Shown: positions 10,891 to 21,320, counted from the stretch's first letter. The stretch is 64,000 nucleotides of DNA from Prorocentrum cordatum (GCA_963575745.1 CAUYUJ010022059.1:1084420-1148419); one strand, 5' to 3'. The notes: generated by a model not told the origin, from the letters alone. Made by a program: numbers and translations.

Positions 10891-10927
10891 TACTGTGTAC
10901 AGAGGGTGCTGGGAAGTTCCTTTGTAA

Positions 10928-11003
10928 GGATAGCTCTAGGCAAGATGGCTACGGAGACATTTAGCAAGATAGCTCTAGGCAAGATGGCAAGATAGCTCTA
11001 GGC
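10928..11003. repeat. three tandem ~20-bp TAGCTCTAGGCAAGATGGC units
   Basis: The words TAGCTCTAGGCAAGATGGC occur at about 10,932 and 10,971, with a truncated third at about 10,992. They are spaced by related AAGA sequence just 5' (on the Rep strand) of the Rep ORF start. Confidence 0.8.
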
Positions 11004-11248
11004 AATGAGGCGTCCGAAAACGAGACACTGCTATCAACGCTTTTATAACTGGAGGAACCTCTGATACCGACACTGCTACGCACAGGGAAGGTGTCTTGAA
11101 ATGAGGCACAGCCAGAGTTGATATACAATGAGGCGTCCGAAAACGAGACACTGCTATCAACGCTTTTATAACTGAACGAACGTCTGATTTCGACACTGCT
11201 ACGAATATGGGGGTTGTCTTGCAATAAAGCACGGCCATGACCTGATTT
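11003..11248. repeat. 123-bp direct tandem duplication
   Basis: Copies 11,003-11,125 and 11,126-11,248 share CAATGAGGCGTCCGAAAACG, then the GAGACACTGCTATCAACGC word of the 33-bp minisatellite, then TTTTATAACTG. They have diverged in their second halves. The tract lies between the RPA-like gene and the Rep ORF. Confidence 0.85.
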
Positions 11249-11664
11249 AGATTCCACAGAAACACATGCAGAAATGTTTTGTTTTTCAAACACCGAAATT
11301 CTCTGTAAACGAGACACTGTGAACGACTGCAGAACAGGCGCTTGTAGCAAAGGAAGTGCAGGCTGAGAAGCACCGCGGGCGAACGTGAATGAATCCGCTG
11401 GGCAACGTGAGCACAGACCGAAACTCTGTGCAGGCACTCTCAAGGGAGCCAGGGCAGGCTGAGGAGGAATGCAGGCCGCAAACACTATTCGTGCACCAGA
11501 CGCCACAACAGTAAATAGTGCAGGCTGAGAAGCACCGCATAAACAACGAAACTACCAAACGATATGTTTGAGGCAAACCAAGTTGGCATCCCGCAAGGCG
11601 CAAGACAAAGATGCTTGCCATGTCCAGCAAGCTGAGAAGCATCGCTGACAAGACAGGAGAAAGC

Positions 11665-13558
11665 TCACCTCAAGCTTTCTCCTGAGGGGTGGCTTTCAAG
11701 AATGCGGCACTTCTTGGCGGATTCCGGCGTCGTGCTCCACTCATTCATCCGCTTATGCTCGCCTGATTGCTGGAGCTCTGTGCGCATCCCCAGTGTTCTC
11801 AATTTTTTCATGAAGTACTGCGCCTCAGACACGACGGAGTCGTCAATGTGGGTCACGCTGTGCACCGTCATGCCGTCTTTTGAACAGCCAGTAATGAGCA
11901 ACAAGCAGACTCTGTGCTTCGCTCGGTTGGGCGGATCCATTTTGAACGAGAGCAATTTGTCAACTGAGCAGTGTCCGTGAATCGTCACTGAGTGGGAAGA
12001 CTCACCGTCAGAAGCGTCCGTGACACCTGGTGTGGACACGACGAAGCCAGCCGCAGTGGATACGCACCGAGATTTCTGCGTGGTACGAACGAGAACGACT
12101 GCCAAGTGGCAGTTCCGGGTAAGCTGAGAAGCGTCACCCCCTCCACCCGCTGGTGAGTACTGCACGCGCATGCCGTAGAAGTGACAAGACCGTATCTCAG
12201 AGAGCTGTGCCGCGAGCATTGCATCCTGGCTCTCGCGGCACTGCTTCAGGATCTCCAAGACGACATTGTAAGACGTATTCGGGGCGTGCGATAACTGAAG
12301 CGGTGAAACGGCCACCACAGTCGTGTTGACGAAAGTCCGTTGAGGTGTGTCATCCTGTGCATTCGCAGCCACATTGCGCACGCGTCGTATGATGCGACAA
12401 TTTCTCAGTGGAGGGAAGGAGATAGCTTTCTCGTCGTGAACTTTTTTGAATTCTTGCATGCTATCAATGCCAGTCAAGGCGAAGGCTGCCGCATGGGATA
12501 CGCCAACTTTGCACGAGCCACTGAAATCACGAGCAGTAGTCGTAAAGAAGACGCGCTCGCCTGTGTTCTCCACCACAGAGTCGGCTGGCTCCGGTTCCTC
12601 TAGCCTCATCCCATTGACCTGCAACAAGAGTGGCAAGTTTGCATTCGGATCATCCGACGCCATAGCCAGAAAGGCACAGCAGGAGAGGAGTGCTTCTCCG
12701 GTGAGAATCTGCGAAGCCTGGTCTGGATCCCATGTACCCGCATGAGCGGTGGTCAGCTGCTCCCGGTCCATCGCGAAGTCTTGAGTGGCTGCTAAGTCGT
12801 GTAGTTGAGTCATTCTGGGACAAGAGCATGCGGAATCCACCACGCGATCTTGCGACAAGTTCAGCTCCAGTTTGCCGTCGAATTTGCCCGCCACGTTGAG
12901 AAACAGCAGCGGTTGTCCTTTGTGAGAGCGACAAAGCTCTATGTTGGTGGATCCCCAGACTGCAATCACAGCCTCCGCTGTCTTGGAGTTACTCGTCTTT
13001 ATGCCGTCGACCAGATGTACACTTGCCACTGGAGGGTGGCCAGCGGGAGTGCGGGTTTCTGAAACAGAATGAACCACAGCCATGACATCGAAGCAACGCT
13101 GCGATTTGATGTTCATCATGTCTGCCACTGTAGTCGCTGGAGCCGGCGCCGATGCCAAGGAGGTCTCCTCCGGAGAGCTTTTGAGCACTGGAGTGCAGGT
13201 TGTGCGCTTGAGGTCGACCACGACACGAACAGACGTATGCGCAAAAGCGTCCTGCCGCCGACTGTCCAGGCCGACGCTGGAGAGTTTCCACGCCGTCATC
13301 GGAAGGGAACTTTTTCAGAGCAGTTTGGACTTCTGCTGGAGTTCCTTTGAGGATGGCCTCACAATAGTGCTCTGAGTCTGTGCCAAGCAGAATGCATGTG
13401 AATCTGTTTGCATGGACTAGCTGGCCATTGTTCCTGCTCTTGTACGAGTACTTGATCTCCCTGGGCTTGTATACTCGGACAAGGAAGTCTTGGGTTTTGG
13501 CGCTGCTCTTCGTGAGAAAACCCAGTGGAGACGTCGGCTGTTCTGCAGCATCAGCCAT
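11665..13558 (-). pseudogene. Helitron-carried RPA-like single-strand-DNA-binding protein, one frameshift
   Basis: Starts at ATG 13,556-13,558 (MADAAEQPTSPLGFL). It runs to KKFPSDDG near 13,300, where the frame shifts by one base, then continues from AWKLSSVGLDSRRQD to the stop at 11,665, about 630 residues in total. The centre has an OB-fold-like pattern: VVDLKRTTCTPVLK, VHLVDGIKT, AVIAVWGSTNIELC, then GQPLLFLNVAGKFDGKLELN, which resembles RPA large-subunit DNA-binding domains (aromatic Trp in the strand 3 region). RPA-like genes are known passengers of several Helitron lineages and would coat the displaced strand. No zinc ribbon was seen. A 19-bp motif (12,119) sits in frame after a Gly run (Asp-Ala-Ser-Gln-Leu). 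The assignment to RPA rests on fold pattern, not strong motifs. Confidence 0.55.
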
Positions 13559-14394
13559 GGTAGCTCACCCGGAGGATCACCGTGGAGCGCACAGTGCACG
13601 GCACGGTGAGACTGGGTGAGCGGATGCGGACAAGGCTCGCTTTTGCTCGTTCTTTGAACCAGAACGGCAATGATTACAGAAGTTCAAAGTTACAAGTGAT
13701 GCCTCCACGAAGCACCCCCCCTGTGGAGTCGAGAAAGCGTGTTGCTGTATGTGTGCGTGACTCGATGGATGTGATGTGTGTGCTGTGTGGCCCCGCCCCA
13801 AGAAATGTTTCGCTTCTCAAGGCCCCCCCCCGCTCCACGAATCCCATTGGGGGGTCGAGATCCCCGCTGTGGTGGGCGGAGACGCCAAAGGCTTCGAAAA
13901 CCGCGAGGGAGGGAAGGATAAGGGAGAAGAAAAGGACGGAGAGGGAGGGCTCGGAGGCCCTTGGAAGGGGGGATGTGCCCATCCGAGGGAACGGTGCACC
14001 CCCCCCCTCCCCGTCGTGAAATCGAGGCACCAGCCGTGGCAACGACCCCCCCCCTATCCCCCTCCGCGACCTGAGTAGACCACCCAGGCCAGCGGAGGAC
14101 GTCATAGGGGGCGGGGGTTCTGACTTCGATGAAAGAAGAGAAGGAAAGCGGGGGGCAAGGATCAGGCAGACGAAAGCCCTTTTAGGCTTTACCCGGCGGG
14201 TGGAAATGCCTTTTTGGCTTTTGCGGGGACTAACCCGCGCGGTCGCCCGCAGGCGACAGGGCGCCCAGGCCCTCTCCGCGCGCGCAGGCGCGTGGCAAAC
14301 TACATGCGCACGATCGCCCGTGGAATCGAATGGAACCGTCCGCGGCGAGTCGTCCGCGGCGACTCAGGACCACGCCGCCCCGGAAGAAGAGGCG
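13559..14394. other. non-coding gap upstream of RPA-like gene
   Basis: GC-rich sequence with homopolymer C/G runs (around 13,830, 13,997 and 14,046). Open frames on both strands lack any protein-like pattern. The 5' end of the Helitron should lie here or just beyond but I could not identify it. No promoter motif is evident. Confidence 0.5.
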
Positions 14395-14710
14395 CTACAA
14401 GGATGCATTCTGCGACGCTGGAGATCCTGATGCGACGAGGACGCTGCAGAGAAACATTCTGCGCGCGTACGCACGACCTGGAACGACAAGCACAATACGG
14501 GAACAAATTCGGTGACGCTGGAGTCCCCGATGAGACGAAAAAGCAGCAGAGACACGTCTCAAGGCGCAGCAACACCGAAGTGACGCAAACGCACCCCGCG
14601 ACACGACAAGGACGCTGCAAGAAGAAACTCGGCGACGCAGGAGTGCGTGGAAGCTACAAAGGCATGGAAAGGAGGCTACGAGGAAACTACAGAGCATTCA
14701 AAGCGTCTCG
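14395..14710. repeat. diverged ~50-60-bp repeats (GACGCTGGAG / GACGCTGCAAG words)
   Basis: GACGCTGGAGATCCTGATGC (14,413), GACGCTGCAGAGAAACATTC (14,441), GACGCTGGAGTCCCCGATG (14,515), GACGCTGCAAGAAGAAACTC (14,610) and GACGCAGGAGTGCG (14,633) mark irregular, diverged copies. Frames here give no recognisable protein. Confidence 0.5.
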
Positions 14711-14929
14711 AGCTTAGGGAGCCTTCCGCGGAGCCCTTGTGCGCACGACTTTGGCCGAAGGCCATGATATATGCAAGTACAACAGTTCATGCAGGAATCT
14801 CTTGTGCATGTGTTGGTGCCACTGCTGCGAGCAGGCAGTGGAACGAGCGAGGAGGGGGTATCAACCTTGACCGCCGGCCCCCGCCCCCTTCCCTTGACCG
14901 CGCTCCGCGGCCGGGCGCAAGCGCGGCCG

Positions 14930-14976
14930 GTCGGGGCAGCCGGCAGGGGCAGCCGGCCGGGGCAGCCGGCCGCCCT
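14930..14976. repeat. 12-bp GGGGCAGCCGGC tandem repeat
   Basis: About four units of GGGGCAGCCGGC with small changes immediately before the TCC array. Confidence 0.85.
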
Positions 14977-14979
14977 CCC

Positions 14980-16161
14980 CTCCTGCTCGTCCTCCTCCTC
15001 CTCCTCCTGCTCGTCCTCGTCCTCCTCCTGCTCGTCTTCTTTCTCCTGCTCCTCCTCCTCCTCCTCCACCTCCTCTTTCTCCTGCTCCTCCTCCTCCTCC
15101 TCCTCCTCCTCCTCTTCCTCTTGCTCGTCCTCGTTCTCGTCGTCCTCGTCTTGCTCGTCCTCCTCCTCCTGGTGCTCTCTCCTCCTCCTCCTCCTCCTCC
15201 TCCTCCTCCTCCTCCTCCTCCTCCTCCTGGTGGTCCTCGTTCTCCTCCTCCTGGTGCTCTCCCCCCCCCTCCTCCTCCTCGTCCTCCTCCTCCTCCTCCT
15301 CCTCGTCCTCCTCCTCCTCTTCCTCCTCCTCCTCCTCCTCCTCCTCCTTCTCCTCCTCCTCCTCATCCTCCTCCTGGTAGTCCTCCCCCTCCCCTCCTCC
15401 TCCTCCTCCTCCTCTTCCTGGTCGCCCTCGTTCTCGTCCTCCTCGTCTTGCTCGTCCTCCTCCTCGTGGTGTTCTCTCCTCCTCCTCCTCCTCCCCGCCC
15501 CTCCTCCTCCTCCTCTGCTCCTCCTCCTCCTTCTCCTCCTCTTTCTCCTGCTCCTCCTCCTCACTCCTCCTCCTCCTCCTCCTCCTCTTCCTCTTTGCTC
15601 GTCTCGTTCTCGTCGTCCTCGTCTTGCTCGTCCTCCTCCTCCTCCTCCTCCTCCTCCTCCTCCTCTCCTCCTCTCCTGGTGGTCCTCTTTCTCCTCCTCC
15701 TGGTGCTCTCCCCCCCCCCCCTCCTCCTCCTCGTCCTCCTCCCTCCTCCTCCTCGTCCTCCTCCTCCTCTTCCTCCTCTCCTCCTCTCCTCCGCCTCTCC
15801 TCCTGTCTCTCATCCTCTCTGTAGTCCTCATCTTCGCCCCCTCTCCTCCCCTCCTCCTCTTCTTCTGGTCGCCCTCGTTCTCGTCCTCCTCTTCTTGCTC
15901 GTCCTACTCCTCGTGGTTTTCTCCTCCTCCTCCTCCTCCTCCTCCTCCTCCTCCGTACTTCCTCCTCCTCCTGGTGTCCTCGTTCTCCTCCTCCTGGTGC
16001 TCTCTCCCCCCTTCCTCCTCCTCCTCCTCCTCCTCCTCCTCCTCCTCCTCCTCCTCCTCCTCCTCCTCGTTCCTCATCCTCCTCCTCTCCTCCTCTTCAT
16101 CCTCCTCCTCCTCCTCCTCCTCCTCCTCCTCCTCCTCCTCCTCCTCCTCCTCCTCCTCCTG
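14980..16161. repeat. (TCC)n trinucleotide array, ~1.2 kb
   Basis: Almost pure TCC/CTC repeats with scattered TCG, TTC, TGG and C-runs. Because the unit is three bases, five or more frames stay open as poly-Ser, poly-Leu, poly-Pro or, on the other strand, poly-Glu/Arg. These are not genes. Confidence 0.95.
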
Positions 16162-16240
16162 CAGTGAGTGAATGCAGTGGCACGATTGAATGCAGTGGAC
16201 TGCAGTGTCACTAGCAATTCCTGAAGCGTCTGGCTATTCA

Positions 16241-16600
16241 AAATGTGGCCCGGGAATGGAGTTCTGGGAACTCGAAGACCAGGAAGTGGCCTACAGTTGG
16301 TTCCGGGCATCCAGAATGTGGCCCGGGAATGGAGTTCTGGGAACTCGAAGAGCACGAAGTGTGTGACTGTTGCATCCGGGCATCCAAAATGTAGCCCGGG
16401 AATGGCGTTCTGGGATGTCGAAGAGCACGAAGTGTATGACTGTTGCATCCGGTTATTCTAAATGTGGCCCGGGAATGGCGTTCTGGGATCTCGAAGAGCA
16501 CGAAGTGTGTGACTGTTGCATCCGGGTATTCAGAATGTGGCCTGGGAATGGAGTTCTGGGAAGTCGAAGAGCACGAAGTGTGTGACTGTTGGTGAAAAAC
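16241..16600. repeat. 73-bp tandem repeat, five units (left array)
   Basis: ATGTGGCCCGGGAATGG recurs at 16,243, 16,316, 16,389, 16,462 and 16,535, exactly 73 bp apart. Each unit continues GTTCTGGGA, then CGAAGAGCACGAAGTG. The array has a twin at 18,303-18,735. Confidence 0.95.
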
Positions 16601-16857
16601 GAGCCCGGCACCCTGCCGCCCGGCAACTCCCCAACACCTGCCCGGACCCCCCTGTGGAGTGATCTGTGAGCTCTTTTGAATCAACTAGAAACCTATCAGT
16701 CTTCGCTGTTAGGTAAATTATCCCGGCAAAGCAACCTAACATCGATGTGTAGGAGCATATCTGGAAGCATTCCCCTTAAGATTCGGATGAGAATCCAATT
16801 GTAGAATTCTGCTGTTCTCAAAGTCGTAGTCGCATTCGCGATGACAGTCGCAGTGGC

Positions 16858-18222
16858 AACGGCAGTCGCAGTCACAGCCTCAGCAGTCACAGCCTCAGCC
16901 TCAGCCTGCCTCAGCCTCAGCCTCAGCCTGCCTCAGCCTCAGCCTGCCTCAGCCTCAGCCTCAGCCTGCTTCAGCCTCAGCCTCAGTCTGCCTTCAGCCT
17001 CGGCCTCAGCCTCAGCCTGCCTCAGCCTCAGCCTGCATCAGCCTCAGCCTCAGCCTCAGCCTGCCTCAGCATCAGCCTGCCTCAGCCTCAGCCTCAGCCT
17101 GCCTCAGCCTCAGCCTCAGCCTGCTTCAGCCTCAGCCTCAGTCTGCCTTCAGCCTCGGCCTCAGCCTCAGCCTGCCTCAGCCTCAGCCTGCATCAGCCTC
17201 AGCCTCAGCCTCAGCCTGCCTCAGCATCAGCCTGCCTCAGCCTCAGCCTCTCAGCCTGCCTCAGCCTCAGCCTCAGCCTGCTTCAGCCTCAGCCTCAGTC
17301 TGCCTGCAGCCTCGGCCTCGGCCTCAGCCTGCCTCAGCCTCAGCCTGCCTCAGCCTCAGCCTCAGCCTGCCTCAGCCTCAGCCTCAGCCTGCTTCAGCCT
17401 CAGCCTCAGTCTGCCTTCAGCCTCCGCCTCAGCCTCAGCCTGCCGCAGCCTCAGCCTGCATCAGCCTCAGCCTCAGCCTCAGCCTGCCTCAGCATCAGCC
17501 TGCCTCAGCCTCAGCCTCAGCCTGCCTCAGCCTCAGCCTCAGCCTGCTTCAGCCTCAGCCTCAGTCTGCCTTCAGCCTCGGCCTGCCTCAGCCTGCCTCA
17601 GCCTCAGCCTCATCAGCCTCAGCCTCAGCCTGCCTCAGCCTCAGCCTCAGCCTCAGCCTCAGCCTCAGCCTCAGCCTCAGCCTCAGCCTCAGCCTGCCTC
17701 AGCCTCAGCCTCAGCCTGCTTCAGCCTCAGCATCAGTCTGCCTTCAGCCTCGGCCTCAGCCTCAGCCTGCCTCAGCCTCAGCCTGCATCAGCCTCAGCCT
17801 CAGCCTCAGCCTGCCTCAGCCTCAGCCTGCCTCAGCCTCAGCCAGCCTGCCTCAGCCTCAGCCTCAGCCTGCTTCAGCCTCAGCCTCAGTCTGCCTTCAG
17901 CCTCGGCCTCAGCCTCAGCCTGCCTCAGCCTCAGCCTGCATCAGCCTCAGCCTCAGCCTCAGCCTGCCTCAGCCTCAGCCTGCCTCAGCCTCAGCCTCAG
18001 CCTGCTTCAGCCTCAGCCTCAGTCTGCCTTCAGCCTCGGCCTCAGCCTCAGCCTGCCTCAGCCTCAGCCTCAGCATCAGCCTCAGCCTCAGCCTCAGCCT
18101 CAGCCTCAGCCTCAGCCTGCCTCAGCATCAGCCTGCCTCAGCCTCAGCCTCAGCCTGCCTCAGCCTCAGCCTCAGCCTCAGCCTCAGCCTGCTTCAGCCA
18201 AAGCCTCAGTATGCCTTGAGCC
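16858..18222. repeat. CCTCAG/CAGCCT hexanucleotide array with ~155-bp higher-order repeat
   Basis: About 1.36 kb of CAGCCT and GCCT words. A marker CAGTCTGCCTTCAGCCT recurs at 16,986, 17,141, 17,298, 17,409, 17,564, 17,736, 17,889 and 18,022 (last variant at 18,209), mostly 153-157 bp apart. This shows a second-order repeat of about 155 bp. The long open frame across it is a consequence of the repeat. Confidence 0.9.
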
Positions 18223-18223
18223 A

Positions 18224-18298
18224 AAGGAGGAGGAGGAGGAGGAGGAGGAGGAGGAAGAGGAGGAGGAGGATGGAGGAGGAGGAAGAGGAGGCGGAGGG
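18224..18298. repeat. (GGA)n short array
   Basis: GAGGAG repeats with minor variants joining the hexanucleotide array to the right 73-bp array. This is the opposite-strand equivalent of the TCC array that precedes the left 73-bp array. Confidence 0.85.
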
Positions 18299-18302
18299 CA
18301 TC

Positions 18303-18738
18303 CAAAATGTGGCCCGGGAATGGAGTTCTGGGAATCGAAGAGCACGAAGTGGCCTACAGTTGGCTCCGGGCATCCAAAATGTGGCCCGGGAATGGAGTTC
18401 TGGGAAATAGAAGAGCACGAAGTGGCCTACAGTTGGCTCCGGGCATTCAAAATGTGGCCCGGGAATGGAGTTCTGGGAACTCGAAGAGCACGAAGTGGCC
18501 TACAGTTGGCTCCGGGCCTCCAAAATGTGGCCCGGGAATGGAGTTCTGGGATGTCGAAGAGCACGAAGTGTGTGACTGTTGCATCCGGTTATTCTAAATG
18601 TGGCCCGGGAATGGCGTTCTGGGATCTCGAAGAGCACGAAGTGTGTGACTGTTGCATCCGGGTATTCAGAATGTGGCCTGGGAATGGAGTTCTGGGAAGT
18701 CGAAGAGCACGAAGTGTGTGACTGTTGGTGAAAAACGA
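18303..18738. repeat. 73-bp tandem repeat, six units (right array)
   Basis: ATGTGGCCYGGGAATGG at 18,307, 18,379, 18,452, 18,525, 18,598 and 18,671. The last units and the following ~130 bp (18,587-18,852) match 16,451-16,716 almost base for base, at an offset of 2,136 bp. Confidence 0.95.
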
Positions 18739-18857
18739 GCCCGGCACCCTGCCGCCCGGCAACTCCCCAACACCTGCCCGGACCCCCCTGTGGAGTGATC
18801 TGTGAGCTCTTTTGAGTCAACTAGAAACCTATCAGTCTTCGCTGTTAGGTAAAAACA

Positions 18858-19660
18858 AATGCTAATCAACGATTTTGGCCTCGTGAGGCCATCTCGGATC
18901 GCCTCTCGGAGTTCTCTGGGGGGGTTCTTGGAGGCCTGTGGGGCTGCTTGGGGGCCTCCTGGGCGCCTCTTGGGGCTCTTGGGGGCTTCTTGGGGGCGGA
19001 GCCCGCACAGTCCATTCGGGTCCTCCCCGTCTTGGCTGCCTCTTGGGCAGTGTTGGGGGCCTCTTGGGCTGTCTTGGGGCTCTCTTGGGCCGTCATGGGG
19101 CTCCCTTGGGGTCCTCTTGGGCTGTCTTGGGGCTCCCTTGGGGGCCTCCAGGGCCGTCTTGGAGCGTCGGAAAGCTGGAAAAGCGAGAAAGCAAAACAAC
19201 ATCGTGACAACGAATGAAAATCAACGATTTTGGCCTCGTGAGGCCATCTCGGAACGCCTCTCGAAGCTCTCTGGGGGGGTTCTTGGAGGCCTCTGGGGCT
19301 GCTTGGGGGCCTCCTGGGCGCCTCTTGGGGCTCCTGGGAGCTTCTTAAGGCCAACGGCCCAAAAAGTCCATTCGGATCTCCCCGTCTTGGGAGCCTTTTG
19401 AGCCGTCTCGGGGCCCGCGGGGGGGCCTCCTGCGCCGTCTAGAGGCTCTCTTGGGTCGTCATGAGGCTCCATCGGGGTCCAGTTGGGCCATCTTCGGGCT
19501 CCCGTGGGAGCCTCCAAAGCCGTCTTGGAGCGTCGGAAAGCTGGAAAGCAAGGAAGTAAAAAACATGTAAAAAACAATGAAAATCAACGATTTTGGCCTC
19601 GTGAGGCCATCGTGGAGCCTCTCGGAGCTCGGTTGTGGCCGTTTCAAAGTCTATAGGGCG
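18858..19660. repeat. ~360-bp satellite, about 2.2 units
   Basis: The landmark AATCAACGATTTTGGCCTCG is at about 18,866, 19,219 and 19,580 (about 357 bp apart), with the same CTTGGG subrepeats and GTCTTGGAGCGTCGGAAAGC block as at 1-829. Confidence 0.85.
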
Positions 19661-19840
19661 GTCTGTTTGCCGTCTTGGGCACATTTTTTGGCCACGTTGG
19701 GGCTATCGAAACTTTCCTGGGGAGGCTTTTTGAGGCTCCCCGGACACTTCTGGGAGCGTCCTGGGCCTCTCTGGGGCGGTCTGGCGCCTCCAGGAACGTC
19801 CCGGGAGCGCCCCAAGAGCCCCGGAACCCCCCTGCGCACC

Positions 19841-20075
19841 CGAGGTCGCGGTCCCGGGCGCCCCGGTCTCGTGCACGGGGGCCCCGGAACCCCCATGCCC
19901 CGTCGAGGTCGCGGTCCAGGGCGCCCCGGCCTCGTGCACGGGGGCCCCGGAACCCCCATGCCCCGTCGAGGTCGCGGTCCCGGGCGCCCCGGCCTCTTGC
20001 ACGGGGATATATATATATATATATATACATAGACATAGACATAGACATAGACATATACATATGCGTGTATGTGTG
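19841..20075. repeat. 63-bp tandem repeat followed by AT and ACATAG microsatellites
   Basis: CGAGGTCGCGGTCC starts at 19,841, 19,904 and 19,967, giving 2.6 units of 63 bp. An (AT)n run (20,006-20,026), (ACATAG)n (20,025-20,060) and TG-rich sequence follow. Confidence 0.9.
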
Positions 20076-21104
20076 TGCGTGTGTGTCTCCAAGCTTTCGC
20101 GGCCTCCTTGCTCCTCCGCTTCCTGTGCCCTTCTGCTGGCCTTGGCCGGCCTCGACATCCGCGCACCGCTGGCTGTGCCCCCTCGCCCCGTTGGGCTTCC
20201 GGGTCGGTCTTGGTCTCCTTGTCGCTCCTCGCTCATTACTCACTCCCCCTGCCATTGAGTCCCCGATGGCTTATGGCACCTCCCACCTCACCGTAATTTC
20301 GTCATTCCACCGCTCCCTTTGTCATCGACGCCTGGATGGCTTCCGGCAACTGGCCGCTGAGGGATCCTAAGCGGTCTCTGAGGGCTTGGGCGTTCCTAGT
20401 CGCGCAGGCGCGGTTGTTTTTGTGAAAAATCACTGCAAGTCATCGCAGCAAAGCTGCGCCGCAGCGTGAGACGGAGGAAAACACGACGACGGCCGTCGAA
20501 TCGCCGAGTGCACGGGGAAATGCGCAGCAATCGGCACCGAGCCGTGAAGCGAGGAAAAGCAAGGGCGGCAACGCGAGACGAGCTGCGTGAGGGAAGGCCT
20601 GGAAAAGGCCCCCAGACGCCGAAAATTGTGGACAGATGACCTGTAACTAGCGCTTCAGCCTCAGACTTTACGCCTCTTCCTCTCCTCCCCGGAGCCTCCT
20701 GGCGACTCGAATCGCGCGCAGAGCGCTGTTTTTTTCTGCTCCGCAATTTTCGGAGTCACGCACGCGCGTTTGCTGTTATACGACTTTCTCCGTCCTGTCG
20801 CCGCGCGCAGGGCCCCGACGCCAAAGTGTGTGTGTGTGTGTGTGTGCGTGTGTGTTGTATGTTGCAATGTGCGATGCTTGTACGCTGCGCTATCGACAAT
20901 GCTCGGTCGCAATTAGCACTTCCAACTGCTGCTCGCGCCTGATGACCCTCTGCGCCGCTAACTACAAAGTATGTGCGTCTGCTGCGTGGGCCCACCGTAG
21001 TCGGCGACGACGACGACGCGCTGGGGATGCCCAGGGGCGGGAAGGCGTGCTGAGTGGGACCTGTCGTAGTCGACGACGAGGACAAAGACGACGACGGTAA
21101 ACGA
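20076..21104. other. gap without recognisable gene
   Basis: Unique-looking sequence with a (TG)n run at 20,826-20,854. No open frame shows a protein pattern and no RNA gene was recognised. Confidence 0.5.
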
Positions 21105-21320
21105 TTGAGATCCGATTGGGATCTCATTTGGATCCTATTGGGTTCCTGCTGGGTTGCGATTGGGATTCATTTGGAATTCGATTCGACTCTTATGTGCACC
21201 TTATTGGGATCCTGTTCGAACCTTACTGGGACCCAATTTGGATCCTCTTGGAACCCAAGGAACATATTTTGGCGGCGGAACCCTATTGGAATCCTTTTAG
21301 ACATTGGGATCCTCTTGGGA
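21105..21320. repeat. degenerate ~10-bp satellite (TTGGGATCCTA type), block 1
   Basis: Run-on of words such as ATTGGGATC, TTTGGATCCT and ATTGGAATCC spaced about 10-11 bp. The same family resumes at 21,625-22,125. Confidence 0.8.

Larger units (their letters stand above)
1756..12136 (-). repeat. dispersed 19-bp motif family (consensus GCAGGCTGAGRAGCACCGC)
   Basis: Besides the 942-1,070 cluster, copies lie at 1756, 2278, 3183, 3861, 4482, 5220, 5764, 7995, 8876, 8909, 9707, 10808, 11358, 11454, 11520, 11627 and 12119 (start positions). Decayed variants are near 5240, 10313, 10337, 10547 and 10780. All are in the same orientation. Where they fall in Helitron coding sequence, 12 of 13 read in one phase, giving Gly-Ala-Pro/Ser-Gln-Pro-Ala. 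No full copy was seen from 12.2 to 64 kb. Confidence 0.85.
850..13560 (-). mobile_element. decayed autonomous Helitron (rolling-circle transposon)
   Basis: On the minus strand, from 13,558 down to 1,380, there is an RPA-like OB-fold protein, then a large protein with N-terminal repeats and a DUF6570-like region, a Helitron-type Rep (HUH nuclease with two tyrosines) and a PIF1-like helicase C-terminus. That domain order is typical of autonomous Helitrons. The Rep/helicase reading frame shifts at least seven times and is interrupted by an A-rich tract and a 33-bp minisatellite, so this copy is very probably inactive. Some interruptions could instead be introns. I could not place the termini: neither a TC 5' end nor a hairpin plus CTRR 3' end was identified, so the outer limits are approximate. 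Confidence 0.8.

Noticed and set aside
14980-16170. Long frames encoding poly-Ser/Leu/Pro and poly-Glu/Arg proteins
   Set aside because: They are forced by the (TCC)n repeat, open in many frames at once, with no start context or conserved domain.
16841-18721. A 626-codon frame (Ser-Ala/Gln-Pro/Leu-Ser repeats)
   Set aside because: Runs through the CCTCAG array and then the 73-bp repeats; a by-product of periodicity.
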